The notes: a model not told the origin generated them from the letters alone. DNA of 45,417 nt from Candidatus Thalassarchaeum sp. (GCA_022449345.1 JAKURL010000013.1:1-45417), one strand, 5' to 3'; counted from the stretch's first letter, positions 1 through 9,485 are shown. Numbers and translations: made by a program.

Positions 1-2076
1 TATTGTATAATCTAGGACGATTAATTCGACCAAATATTCGATCTCTTCACCATCATCTGTATGTGAGCAACCAACTCCTCCACCGGTATCTACTACTACG
101 GTAAGATCTAGAGAGTAAGCACCCAAACCAGCATCTCCCACGTCTAGTCCATTGTTGATATCTGATTTCGATACGCCACTAACATTGCCAGTCATCGATG
201 CGTTATACCACTCAACTACCACTAGATGAGAGGAAGGCCCTGAACCTGAGTTCTGACCGCTGGCTGAAGTGTTGTGGTCATTGTGGACCATTGTTCCTGT
301 TATCGTGTCTGGATCGGGATTGGATGCACCAGGTAAGTTACACCCTAGGCCGGCACTGGTTTCGTCTTCTGAATAGGTCAGAGTAACTCTAACCCCGACG
401 ATATTGAGGTCATCTGCATCATCTACAGAATCAGTGTGCATATCGATAGTCAAGTTCTCTCCATCATTCACATACTCAATACCATCAGCCAATTGCTCGC
501 TTGAGAAAGTCGCCTCAACAAGCCAATCACCCGGTGGACCTCCGCCTGATTCCAATGAATCCGGTCCAGCGAAGGCATAGGTCGCCTCTACTACCGAAAC
601 TGGTGCTAGAATTACCAGTGCGCCAACCGCTAGCGTTCGAGTGTCCGGAATTTCAAAGCGTCCAAACGGTGAAACATCAGAATTGCGTAATTGATTCATC
701 AAAAAGTGTGTAATGAAAGCCGCGCCCATTCCAGGGATTGATTCGAATACCTCATCATTCAATCCAAGAAGTCTCCAGACAATTACACCGGTCAATGCGG
801 CTACCATCATAGCCATCGTATGCGTGGTGTCCGGCTCATAGCCAGCCCAACGAATAATCAGAATAGGAACGAAAATGGAGCCTAAACCATAGACAGCAAG
901 CACTACCAGCGTGAATACCGAGTCGCCTCCAGGCACATACAAACCGAAAATCGAAATTGCAGTTGCAAACGCAGCTACAACCAATGTCACAATCTTCGTT
1001 TTCTTGTGATCTTGGCTTATTTCTGGCATGATATCGTCAGTAAATGCTGCTGTACATGCAAGAACCTGACTGTCGGCTGTAGACATTGTTGCAGCAAATA
1101 TGGATGCTAGAATTAAGCCGACCCAGAACGGTCCAAGCGTTTCCATAGCTAGCATTGGTAATCCAAGTTCTGGGTCGAACTCAGAACCGGTGAATACTAC
1201 ACGACTGGCTAGACCAATAATCACCATAATCACTAGGAATGGCGTCTGCCAAGCAAAGAACCACAACATAGCAGTCTTTCTGTCCTCATCTGTCCCCAAT
1301 GTCATCACTCTAGTGACAACTTGAGGCTGTCCAGCCACACTTAGACCACCTAGAAAGAATGCGAATATCCACAGGCTGACACCTAATTCTAGGTCGGCTG
1401 GTACCATGCTCGTTAGGTTCGCATCCTGAGCCACCAATCCATCGTGTAGTCCGGAAAATCCGCCGACCTCTTGCATGGCTACAAAACAAAGCAAGCTTGA
1501 ACCAACAATCATCACACTCGACTGAGCAGCATCGGTCCAAATCGATGCACGGATTCCTCCCGCGTAACAATAAGCAACAACCAGAACAAAACCAATCAAG
1601 ATACCAACTACTTCTGACCATCCTAGCATAACGTAGAGTGCCTTTCCTCCACTGGTTAGTTGAGCCGCGGCATAGACTGCAAGAAATATGATTGAAAGCA
1701 TTGCAGCAAGTTTAGCCTCAGGTGAACCCGTGACCTGAGAAACTAGAGATGAAAGAGAACGGACTCCACGTTCATTTGCTGATTGTTGAATGAATTTGTA
1801 CAACCACACCCATGCTACGATTTGGCCGACCATTGAACCAAGACCAATCCACATGATGGAATAGCCCATAGTGAAAGTAAATCCAATGAAACCGATGAAC
1901 ATGTAGCCAGAATTCCATGTACTAACGGCTGACAGGGCAGCCAAGGCAGGATGCATCCCACGACCAGCGACGAGGTAGTCATCGGTGGTGTCCTCCTTGA
2001 CCCACATACTGGCTAATCCAATGCCCGCAAAAGCGAACATGAACAGTAGGAATGAGCCGACTAGGACTAGGTCCAT
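1..2076 (-). CDS. Sodium/solute symporter (SSS/PutP family) with C-terminal extracytoplasmic extension, 3' end cut by window
   Basis: Reading the minus strand from ATG at 2076, the frame stays open for 692 codons to the window edge. The first ~495 residues are a polytopic SSS-family transporter. Family landmarks seen are an early WNSGYMF segment, the GGIRASIWTDAAQ segment matching the PutP 'SWTD' region, GQPQVVTRVM, and MSTADSQVL near the end of the core. Such proteins import proline, other amino acids, sugars or carboxylates with Na+; the substrate cannot be read from sequence. After the last helix (about residue 500) comes a Gly/Ser linker and at least 190 residues of Asp/Thr/Val-rich, beta-like sequence with two well-separated Cys (GLGCN, GVGCSH). 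This is not part of the usual ~500-residue family and probably lies outside the cell. It is 63 nt downstream of the ABC ATPase gene on the same strand and could be co-transcribed. Confidence 0.85.
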   Translation of the reverse strand, partial: MDLVLVGSFLLFMFAFAGIGLASMWVKEDTTDDYLVAGRGMHPALAALSAVSTWNSGYMFIGFIGFTFTMGYSIMWIGLGSMVGQIVAWVWLYKFIQQSANERGVRSLSSLVSQVTGSPEAKLAAMLSIIFLAVYAAAQLTSGGKALYVMLGWSEVVGILIGFVLVVAYCYAGGIRASIWTDAAQSSVMIVGSSLLCFVAMQEVGGFSGLHDGLVAQDANLTSMVPADLELGVSLWIFAFFLGGLSVAGQPQVVTRVMTLGTDEDRKTAMLWFFAWQTPFLVIMVIIGLASRVVFTGSEFDPELGLPMLAMETLGPFWVGLILASIFAATMSTADSQVLACTAAFTDDIMPEISQDHKKTKIVTLVVAAFATAISIFGLYVPGGDSVFTLVVLAVYGLGSIFVPILIIRWAGYEPDTTHTMAMMVAALTGVIVWRLLGLNDEVFESIPGMGAAFITHFLMNQLRNSDVSPFGRFEIPDTRTLAVGALVILAPVSVVEATYAFAGPDSLESGGGPPGDWLVEATFSSEQLADGIEYVNDGENLTIDMHTDSVDDADDLNIVGVRVTLTYSEDETSAGLGCNLPGASNPDPDTITGTMVHNDHNTSASGQNSGSGPSSHLVVVEWYNASMTGNVSGVSKSDINNGLDVGDAGLGAYSLDLTVVVDTGGGVGCSHTDDGEEIEYLVELIVLDYTI

Positions 2077-2139
2077 CGGACCTAGGCGTGAGTCAGTTCA
2101 CTATCAACGATGGGGATAGTGTGCTTCCCTAAAGTGAAA

Positions 2140-3135
2140 TTAAGCTTGCACCATCGGTCTGCTAGAACCACAATCTGGACATTGCTGCTCTTGGCTTTCT
2201 CCGTACTCGTGCTTGCAGGCAGGGCAGGTTGGAGAGAAAACGAATTGACTTTCTGAGGAGATCTCGACCTTTTCTTCATCGACTCGCTCAAAATGCATTA
2301 GATCCCTTTCAATTTCTTTCATTTCAAATCGGCCTGGACCTCCGACCTTCAGCAGGATGTCAGGAGGTAGAGAAATCGTACCTGAATCATCGATGATTAA
2401 CTCCCTTGAATCTGACAAATCTCCAATATCGACATCAGTTCCATGTTGAGCGATGAAGCGCCCTTCTCGCAATTCGAGAGAGCGCTCGCAGAACGAAGCA
2501 ACTTCTCTGTTGTGTGTTACCAAGAGGAAAGCGACGTCCTCCTCCTTGTGCAATTGCTTGAACAAATCCAGAACTTCACGACTTGTAATTGGATCTAGAG
2601 CTCCGGTTGGTTCGTCAGCCAGAATTAGTTTTGGATTGGTAATCAGAGCACGGGCAATAGCAACCCTTTGTTGCTCTCCTCCGGACAATTCTTCTGGCAT
2701 TCCATAGGCTCTGTCCGCCATTGATAGCCTCTCCAGCAAATCATGGGCTTTCTTTCTCGCAGACCTCGATAGCACACCTTGGTGGATCAGAGGTTGAGCG
2801 ACATTGTCGATAGCATTCAGATGCGGAAGAAGGTTCGCATCTTGGAAAATAAATGAAACGGTTTCCTGTCTTAGCTTAACCAAGTCAGGACCTGTAAGTC
2901 GGGTCATCCTAGTACCACCCAATTCAACTGAACCGGCAGATGGTTTCATCAGACCACCAAGACACTTGAGCAGGGTCGACTTTCCAGAACCTGATGGTCC
3001 AACCACAGCTACTGCTTCTCCCTCGTACATGGTCATGCTGAGACCCCTTAGAGCCACGACATTTCCATCTTCGGCATTAGATTCGTAGATGTGGTATAGT
3101 GAGTTGGCGCGAAGTATTTCTTGTTCAGAATCCAT
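2140..3135 (-). CDS. ABC transporter ATPase (LolD/MacB type) with C-terminal AbrB-like segment and zinc ribbon
   Basis: This is a 331-residue cytoplasmic ATPase that would energise the adjacent FtsX-type permease. Residues ~8-225 form a complete nucleotide-binding domain: Walker A GPSGSGKST (46-54), signature LSGGEQQR, Walker B LILADEPTGALD and switch His in VTHN. LolD/FtsE-type proteins normally stop near residue 230. Here ~100 residues follow. A stretch reading DDSGTISLPPDIL resembles an AbrB/SpoVT-type strand pattern, and a C-terminal zinc ribbon has Cys304, Cys307, Cys319 and Cys322 (CPAC...CPDCG). The ATG is 4 nt after the permease stop, so the two are translationally linked. The extension may regulate or dock the ATPase; that is inference. 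Confidence 0.9.
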   Translation of the reverse strand: MDSEQEILRANSLYHIYESNAEDGNVVALRGLSMTMYEGEAVAVVGPSGSGKSTLLKCLGGLMKPSAGSVELGGTRMTRLTGPDLVKLRQETVSFIFQDANLLPHLNAIDNVAQPLIHQGVLSRSARKKAHDLLERLSMADRAYGMPEELSGGEQQRVAIARALITNPKLILADEPTGALDPITSREVLDLFKQLHKEEDVAFLLVTHNREVASFCERSLELREGRFIAQHGTDVDIGDLSDSRELIIDDSGTISLPPDILLKVGGPGRFEMKEIERDLMHFERVDEEKVEISSESQFVFSPTCPACKHEYGESQEQQCPDCGSSRPMVQA

Positions 3136-3139
3136 AATC

Positions 3140-6100
3140 TCACTCCCCCTTTAGTACGGTTGCTAAGTCTGAATCTAAGGCTCTGCGTGTAGTGAATAAC
3201 AGAGACACTACAACAGCGACTAGAACCAGTCCATTGACTGCAATAATCTCTAACCAAGGCCAGACTAAATCTCGATCTATCGGAGCACTTTGGCCTAAGA
3301 ATAACTGGAAGATGAATCCAAAGACTCCGAAGAATCCGTTGAAGGATTCTGAGACCGCCAATCCAAGGGTTACTCCGAGGACCATGCTCACCAATAGAAT
3401 CGACATGATTTCGAACAGAACTAGGCGAACCACTTGGTTCGGGCTTGCACCTATCGCCTGTAGAATCGCAAGTTCTCTCTTCCTCTGAGTCAGCACCAAA
3501 GATAGGAAGACGAAGGCCGATGAAATCGAAGCCAATGCCGCGACTACGAACATCATACTGAGCAATCCAGGAGTCCCGAAAATTAGACCTCCATTTCTCT
3601 CATTTTGCTCGTGAGCAGTCGACCAATCCGAGGCTGAGACAACTCCTTCTCTGCTCTTGAGATCAGCGCTCAATGTCTCCAAGGCATCTTGGCATCCACC
3701 CTTGTTTTGGTCGCAGAATTCAAACATCCAAGTTGAGGATTTGTAACTATCTGCGGTCGCATCCCCAACCAATTGCCGATAAGTTCCCTCTCCGATTACA
3801 ATCACCGAGTTAGTTTCAGCGGCTGAATAACCTGGAACCCATCGGCGTCTTCCTGGGTAACTTATTGTAGCCTCAGAACTGTCTGTAGCCTGTGGAATTC
3901 CGAATTCATTGACCTCGTAACTTGTGTAAACGATTGTTATCGAAGTTCCGACAATTGGGTCGTCCAAGGAATCTATTGCTAACTCTCCAGCAGTATACCC
4001 AGTACCGCTCCAAGTTTCAGCCATTCCTGAAATATCGCTTCCGGGAATGGCTTGTATATCCCAAATCAAAGTATCTTCATGGCCATCGAATACTACCCAT
4101 GTCAAGAGTGGGATACCTCCGTCTTTTGTCTGAGTAAATATCGTCCCCAGCGAAGTCATTGAGGAAACGTCAGAGATGTCGTTATCGTCAACCGCCTCTA
4201 TCGATTGCATCACAATACTACGGGCTTCCTGCTCGGTTAGCGCTGTATCGAATTGTAACTTCAAATCAGCACCATTTTGGGCATTGGTTGTTCTTTCATC
4301 GACAAGGGTTCCGGTGTGTCCTTGGACCGCAGCGAGTGTAACTATTGACAAAGTTAGTAGAAGAATTAGGGACAATCTGCTAACCGATTGACTGGAGCCC
4401 GAACCGCTCAAGCCTCTGCGAATATCGGAAATTGCTGGAGACCAACCCATTAGGCGATTGAGAATTTGAGGTCCTGCGGCCCCAATTTGCGAAAGAACCA
4501 GCGCGCCTCCAATCCAAAGGAAAAATGGGCCCAAAAGAAGGAGAATTGCATTGAGAATGAAATTCGTAATTAATCCAGAACTACCCACTGGCCCATATCC
4601 ACCGTTAGATTGAATCCAACTCTCAATGAATGCAAGAGCTCCGAGACCAAATGTAATCCAGTGAAGGATATAGAACGGCTCTCTCTCTCTGCTTATCCTT
4701 CTAACCCCCTCATCAATTTCGATATTGAGGAATTCCTTGGTCCGTCTGTTACCAAGATAGTACGCGATCCCAATAGTCAATAGAGCCACTACCCAAGTTG
4801 AGAAGAAGCTTAGAATTGGATTGACATCTACATCTCCTGCATCGGTAAATCTCAGGAAACCTACAGCTCGCAAGACAACTTCGACTGCCCAAGATGCCAG
4901 AATGAATCCCAAAGCCCAAGCGATAGTTCCAATCGCATAGATTTCGATAACCATCATTCGCGTCAAGGTTGCTTCTGTACCCCCAATTACACGATGAATC
5001 GCAACCTCTCTCCTGCGCTGCTCTAATGACAATACTAGGCCGTAGCCTAGTACTACGAAAGATAGTGCAACGATTGGAATCACTAGGATGTAATCGAATA
5101 CCTGAATGATTCCGAGGAAGATATTGAGAAATGTGATGGTGCCGGAAATCAAATCATTGTACTCTACGGAAATTAATGCTAATTCGCCATCAAAACAGGT
5201 AACTTCCGCTTCTCCGGCAGCAACCTCCCTCAGAACTTCCTCTGAAATTTGATCAGAGCAGGCACCGACTGCAAATAATCGAGGAACCGATTGATCTTCG
5301 AATACCACATTTTCGTTAGTAACTGGGTCTACTACAGTAATGTCAGCTCGAACTTTCTCCAAGTCATTTTTTAGATTGCTAAGCCAATTTGTTGCATCTC
5401 TTGTCGAACTGGTAGGAAGTTTATTGCGGTCTACTGCGATTCCAAGATAAGCGTGATCCTTCTGCATCAGAACCTGCTTTTGCTCCTCACTTAGAACTGA
5501 ATCAGTAACCATTACTGGATGATAAAGTAGAGTAGGATTTGCGAAATCTCCTTCCTCATAGATTGCGGCAACTTTCAGATTTGTAACATTGAAAGTTTCC
5601 AAGCAAAAAATGCGACCAATCTCCAAATTATTGTCCAAAGTGCCTTGACATTCATCGAATGCATTCTGGAACTGGTCAAAGGTGTAAGTTCCATTAATGT
5701 AGGAGAATGTCAAGGTAGAAATTATCTCATCAACCTCTGCTCCTGCTGCACTAGCAATCTTTGATGGAAGTATGACGGAACGATTGGCTTCTGCATCGGC
5801 GGCGCTTGCCGGCCATTCTCCAAAGATTACCGACTTAGCATGTCTTTCTGCAAGATCTCCGTCCCAAATTCCAGAGCCATAAAATCTGATTGTTCTGCCA
5901 TCATTTATCGGAGGGCCATTCTCCAAAGCCTCGGGATAATCCCAACTCACGTTCCCCCAATCGGCCGACGTACCGGTGGCTGAAACCACATTCAGTGGTT
6001 GTGGAAGAACGAAACTTTCGTCAAAGAAGCCAGTGACCCTTATCCCTTGTCTACCGTAAACAATACTACAATCAGAAAATTCCTCCATCGAGGTTAGGTC

Positions 6101-6598
6101 GTCACAGAATGATTCCCAAAGTTCGGAATTATTGGTCCGCCCATCCCAAGTTCCTCCGGGTTCTTCTTGGAAGTCTAGTTTAGCATCGAATACCTCGCCC
6201 TCGAGAGAAAACTGAAAGAATCCTTGATTCAACCCTACGGCGTACGCCAGTACTGTTGTAATGACTAGTGAAGAAAGGAATACTCCCGCAAAGATTGCCA
6301 GACCTCTTTCACGAGCCCTCCAAGCACTCTTTAGAGCCATTGAGATGTTATGTGGCGCCGCTAGCCAACGACTTTTGAAAGTTTGATACCACCTTTTCAT
6401 GCGATTTAAAGGAGACAATCTATCCATTACTTGGTCTAATGTTCCTGCTCGATTGGGACTAGCTGCTTTCTTTGCTAGATTGTACCACCATCGATACGCT
6501 TTGATAGCCGCTTGTATACCGAGTATGAATAATCCAACAGAAACCCAAGCCCATATCATGGTCGGGAGGACTTCTGAAATCATTGACTCAATGTTCAC
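3140..6598 (-). CDS. Large FtsX/MacB-type ABC transporter permease (two FtsX modules)
   Basis: The product is a 1152-residue membrane protein. An N-terminal helix (~13-37) is followed by a short cytoplasmic stretch and a second helix (~95-120), then a ~330-residue extracytoplasmic domain. The first FtsX core is near residues 500-610, with the typical cytoplasmic turn SLEQRRREVAIHRVIGG. Further helices lead to a second extracytoplasmic domain (~780-1010) and a final FtsX core containing LTQRKRELAILQAIGAS. It thus looks like two MacB/LolC-type permeases in one chain, able to pair with two ATPase subunits. The start is GTG at 6598, overlapping the upstream ATPase stop (GTGA). MacB-like systems are mechanotransmitters or lipoprotein/antimicrobial exporters; the substrate here is unknown. 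Confidence 0.88.
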   Translation of the reverse strand: MNIESMISEVLPTMIWAWVSVGLFILGIQAAIKAYRWWYNLAKKAASPNRAGTLDQVMDRLSPLNRMKRWYQTFKSRWLAAPHNISMALKSAWRARERGLAIFAGVFLSSLVITTVLAYAVGLNQGFFQFSLEGEVFDAKLDFQEEPGGTWDGRTNNSELWESFCDDLTSMEEFSDCSIVYGRQGIRVTGFFDESFVLPQPLNVVSATGTSADWGNVSWDYPEALENGPPINDGRTIRFYGSGIWDGDLAERHAKSVIFGEWPASAADAEANRSVILPSKIASAAGAEVDEIISTLTFSYINGTYTFDQFQNAFDECQGTLDNNLEIGRIFCLETFNVTNLKVAAIYEEGDFANPTLLYHPVMVTDSVLSEEQKQVLMQKDHAYLGIAVDRNKLPTSSTRDATNWLSNLKNDLEKVRADITVVDPVTNENVVFEDQSVPRLFAVGACSDQISEEVLREVAAGEAEVTCFDGELALISVEYNDLISGTITFLNIFLGIIQVFDYILVIPIVALSFVVLGYGLVLSLEQRRREVAIHRVIGGTEATLTRMMVIEIYAIGTIAWALGFILASWAVEVVLRAVGFLRFTDAGDVDVNPILSFFSTWVVALLTIGIAYYLGNRRTKEFLNIEIDEGVRRISREREPFYILHWITFGLGALAFIESWIQSNGGYGPVGSSGLITNFILNAILLLLGPFFLWIGGALVLSQIGAAGPQILNRLMGWSPAISDIRRGLSGSGSSQSVSRLSLILLLTLSIVTLAAVQGHTGTLVDERTTNAQNGADLKLQFDTALTEQEARSIVMQSIEAVDDNDISDVSSMTSLGTIFTQTKDGGIPLLTWVVFDGHEDTLIWDIQAIPGSDISGMAETWSGTGYTAGELAIDSLDDPIVGTSITIVYTSYEVNEFGIPQATDSSEATISYPGRRRWVPGYSAAETNSVIVIGEGTYRQLVGDATADSYKSSTWMFEFCDQNKGGCQDALETLSADLKSREGVVSASDWSTAHEQNERNGGLIFGTPGLLSMMFVVAALASISSAFVFLSLVLTQRKRELAILQAIGASPNQVVRLVLFEIMSILLVSMVLGVTLGLAVSESFNGFFGVFGFIFQLFLGQSAPIDRDLVWPWLEIIAVNGLVLVAVVVSLLFTTRRALDSDLATVLKGE

Positions 6599-7302
6599 GG
6601 CTGCACCTCCTCAATACCCCATGCTGAGCGAATATCGGAGGCTGCGGTTACACCGTCTTTGAGAAGCAACATCCTGTCAGCCATAGATGCCAATATTGGG
6701 TCGTGGGTTACCATCAAGACCGAAATTCCGTCATTCTTGCAGAGGTCTTGGAATAAGTGAATGATTTCCTGACCGCTCTTGACATCTAGATTGCCGGTTG
6801 GTTCATCGGCAAGAATCAGTGGTCTTGAACCTGAAATCGCCCTTGCAACTGCAACCCTTTGTTGCTGACCACCTGAAAGTTGGTCAGGAATGAAATCCAT
6901 TCTATCACCAAGTCCTACTCTCTCTAGAGCTGCCTTGGCTCGCTCTTCTGCTTCCGAACTGGACATTCCTGAAAGTTCAAGGCTGAATGCTACGTTGTCT
7001 AAAGCGGTGAGGCGATCAACTAGGTGGAAGTCTTGGAAAATCCACCCAACACCATTTCGTCTGACATCGACAACTCTGTTGGGCGACTTTGTTCCATAGT
7101 TGAACGACTGAAGAGTAATCTTTCCCGAATCCGCTTCAAGCAGACCTCCGATGATGTTCAGAAGGGTACTTTTTCCGCATCCACTCGGGCCCATCATACT
7201 GACTAATTCGCCTTGCTCGACCTTCAGATTGATGCCTTTGAGGACCTCTAAACGCCTTCTACCTGAACCAAATCCCTTCCGAAGGTCCTCTACAGATAGC
7301 AC
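6595..7302 (-). CDS. ABC transporter ATPase (LolD/MacB type)
   Basis: This 235-residue ATPase is the first gene of the ATPase-permease-ATPase operon. It has Walker A GPSGCGKST (38-46), signature LSGGQQQR, Walker B LILADEPTGNLD and the switch His in MVTHD, all in the order and at the length expected for the LolD/FtsE/MacB group. Translation starts at GTG 7302. Its stop codon overlaps the permease start, indicating translational coupling. It differs from the second ATPase in having no C-terminal extension, so the transporter may work with a heterodimeric ATPase pair. Confidence 0.92.
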   Translation of the reverse strand: MLSVEDLRKGFGSGRRRLEVLKGINLKVEQGELVSMMGPSGCGKSTLLNIIGGLLEADSGKITLQSFNYGTKSPNRVVDVRRNGVGWIFQDFHLVDRLTALDNVAFSLELSGMSSSEAEERAKAALERVGLGDRMDFIPDQLSGGQQQRVAVARAISGSRPLILADEPTGNLDVKSGQEIIHLFQDLCKNDGISVLMVTHDPILASMADRMLLLKDGVTAASDIRSAWGIEEVQP

Positions 7303-7330
7303 ACCTTGGCGACCTAGGCTTAGTATTTTA

Positions 7331-8209
7331 TCAGTTGTATATTTGGAACTTAGAGTAGACGTCTGCTAAACTTTGACCGTAGGCTCTCAATCCGTTGGTT
7401 TTTCGTGTATTTTCTATCGCTTTCTCATCGGGAAATCTAGGCACCTTGCCGGCTCTTATCCAATCCCCGTGGATTATTGTAATTTGTTCCAGCCATTCAC
7501 GTGGATCTTCCGAGTTGCAATCTAATGTTGGGCAGCCAGATGCAGATGCGTGGAGAATTAGGTTTGGGTGGTAGGGATTTCCTTCTGCAAGCAACAAGAC
7601 CTCCGAATGCTGCAGAAGGGAGATTATTCGGTCGGGCTCATCCAATAGGTTTGAGGTGTCGGTGGAAAACATCGCGACAAAATTGCAATCGACGGTTATC
7701 TCCGAATCCAACTCCGCGATTAGGCCTTCCAAATCGGAATCTGTTCCTAAAGCGACTAACATTTTCGATTCGTCATCAATCGATTCCAGATACTCTCTCG
7801 ATTTCGGGCTGGTCTCAGGAGAAAATGCATCGACATCTATGCAAGAGCCGATTTCCAAGGTCTCAGATTTCAGGCGAGAAGACAGTTCTTCGGATTCGAC
7901 CAATACCAAGTCAAGCAAATCCAATTCGTCAATCATCCGAGAAGATAAGGTTGGACTTTCGATGAATAGTGAGCCTACTGCGGGATATTGGCGATCGATT
8001 CGCGCAAATGATGCCGATTGAGGATCCACAAAGTGGACCATATCTATCCCTCCTATGGCTAATACTGCATCCAACTCAGTAGAACTCCTCACGGTTGCGG
8101 CCTTTGTCCAGAATGGCACCCTAGCTCGGTTGAGAGCGTCAGCAATCGTCAGATGTCCATAGGACTCCTGCCCTTCGGGCTCGCTAGTTGCGAGGATGAC
8201 CCGCTTCAT
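7331..8209 (-). CDS. Divergent glycosyltransferase-like protein (GT-B fold, probably GT4-related)
   Basis: This is a 292-residue soluble protein. The first half has the alternating beta/alpha feel of a GT-B N-domain (VDMVHFVDPQ, YPAVGSLFIESP). The second half has a degenerate version of the GT4 nucleotide-sugar site: LLLLAEGNPYHPNLILHASASGCPTL stands where active enzymes have E(x7)E followed by a small-residue turn. The usual second glutamate is not evident and the protein is ~80-100 residues shorter than typical GT4 enzymes. It diverges from the two glycosyltransferase genes across a 121-nt shared promoter region. It may be an inactive or regulatory partner, or a distinct transferase. It lies 28 nt upstream of the ABC operon. 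Confidence 0.6.
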   Translation of the reverse strand: MKRVILATSEPEGQESYGHLTIADALNRARVPFWTKAATVRSSTELDAVLAIGGIDMVHFVDPQSASFARIDRQYPAVGSLFIESPTLSSRMIDELDLLDLVLVESEELSSRLKSETLEIGSCIDVDAFSPETSPKSREYLESIDDESKMLVALGTDSDLEGLIAELDSEITVDCNFVAMFSTDTSNLLDEPDRIISLLQHSEVLLLAEGNPYHPNLILHASASGCPTLDCNSEDPREWLEQITIIHGDWIRAGKVPRFPDEKAIENTRKTNGLRAYGQSLADVYSKFQIYN

Positions 8210-8300
8210 GGACTAGAGGGAATCGCCTCAGAATATGACCTCAGCGGCTATGAAAGGAATAGATTTGGCTGATTAACATAGTGTCAGGAGTTCCGCGCCG

Positions 8301-8306
8301 TTTATC
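8301..8306 (+). promoter_or_regulatory. Probable archaeal TATA box for the glycosyltransferase operon
   Basis: TTTATC is centred about 27 nt before the ATG at 8331, the archaeal TATA-to-start-site distance. This implies a leaderless or nearly leaderless transcript, although a purine-rich GGGAGAGG stretch also precedes the ATG. Confidence 0.4.
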
Positions 8307-8330
8307 AGAACAGGAAGAGGGAGAGGAACG

Positions 8331-9485
8331 ATGGCCTCGGCTGAGGGCACGCCTCTGCGCGTGCTAATCGTCCATGTATGGTTCTGGCCTCATGTTGGCG
8401 GAGGAGACCAACATGTGGAGATGCTGGGCCGAGAATTAGTCAAGTTGGGGCATGAGGTAACCGTCTGGTGTGCTGATGTTCCAGGCCATAATCCCAGACA
8501 ATTTCAGCGAGGTGGAATCGAGGTTGTTCGACTACCGCCAAGCAGAATACTCGGAGGAGTTGATCCAGTGGTTTCTCTTGATGGCTTATCGATGGATGGA
8601 TTCGATATTGTTCACCTGCATGATACCCTTCCGGTGTTAATTCGAAAAACCTTGAAAATGGCTCGCAATGCAGGTGTTCCAGTAGTAACCACCTATCACA
8701 ACGACTACATCAAACACGGAATAATTTCTAACTCGATCAAATCTTTGCGATGGGCCTTACAAGGTAGGAAAACCCTGCATTCCAGCAATGCACGTATCGT
8801 ACTTACAGATTACTTTGAGAATCTCCTCAGAAGTAAGCGTGTCAAGGGAAGAATCGATGTTATCCCTAACGGATTTTCACCAATTGAAGATGCTGCCGAG
8901 AGACCTAGTACATTGGGTGAACTAGGAGAAAGAAAATTACTGACTTTTGTTGGAAGGCTCAGCGAGCAGAAGGGGCTAGATGTGCTGATGGACGCGTGGG
9001 ATTCACTCGCTGCCAATTCTGACCCTGGCTTTGACCTTGCAATCGCTGGAAAAGGCGAGCTCGGCGATTGGCTAACCGAACGCATCGCCAATGCCGCACA
9101 AAATCAGTCAATTCATCGCTTAGGATTGGTAAGTGAAGGAGAGAAACTCTGGCTGCTGGAGAACTCGACTGGCATCGTGATTCCATCTCGCTTCGAGGGC
9201 CTACCGACCGTTATGCTCGAAGCCATGCACGCCAGCTCACCAGTCATTATGTCCGACGTAAACGACCTTGGCCGCTTGGTTACAGAGCCGGAAGCAGGAT
9301 TCTCTGTTCAATCTGGAAGCTCGACGGAACTCGCTGAGGCGATGTCTCGACTTGCTTCTGCTACTGCAGAAGAATTGCAAAATTATGGTAAATCAGGCCA
9401 TAGCGCAGCACAATCCTACATGTGGCCTGTAATTACCAATGACGTCCTCGCGGTTTATCGAAGAGTTTTGGAGGAATCTAAATGA
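8331..9485 (+). CDS. Glycosyltransferase, GT4 family
   Basis: This 384-residue cytoplasmic GT-B enzyme would transfer a sugar from a nucleotide-sugar donor to a lipid-linked or surface glycan acceptor. N-terminal marks are the glycine-rich VGGGDQHVEMLGREL loop and GHEVTVWC. C-terminal marks are LLTFVGRLSEQKGLDVLMDAW and the retaining-GT4 catalytic/donor motif RFEGLPTVMLEA (E-x7-E). Length is normal for the family. The stop overlaps the next gene's start (ATGA), so both are one operon. The likely pathway is archaeal protein N-glycosylation or cell-surface polysaccharide assembly; donor and acceptor are unknown. Confidence 0.9.
   Translation: MASAEGTPLRVLIVHVWFWPHVGGGDQHVEMLGRELVKLGHEVTVWCADVPGHNPRQFQRGGIEVVRLPPSRILGGVDPVVSLDGLSMDGFDIVHLHDTLPVLIRKTLKMARNAGVPVVTTYHNDYIKHGIISNSIKSLRWALQGRKTLHSSNARIVLTDYFENLLRSKRVKGRIDVIPNGFSPIEDAAERPSTLGELGERKLLTFVGRLSEQKGLDVLMDAWDSLAANSDPGFDLAIAGKGELGDWLTERIANAAQNQSIHRLGLVSEGEKLWLLENSTGIVIPSRFEGLPTVMLEAMHASSPVIMSDVNDLGRLVTEPEAGFSVQSGSSTELAEAMSRLASATAEELQNYGKSGHSAAQSYMWPVITNDVLAVYRRVLEESK

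Noticed and set aside
1310-1621. 103-codon minus-strand frame with many Cys and Trp
   Set aside because: It lies within the symporter gene in another frame; the symporter frame has recognisable family motifs, this one has none.
7501-7965. 154-codon plus-strand frame
   Set aside because: Low-complexity basic sequence opposite the glycosyltransferase-like gene; no family features.
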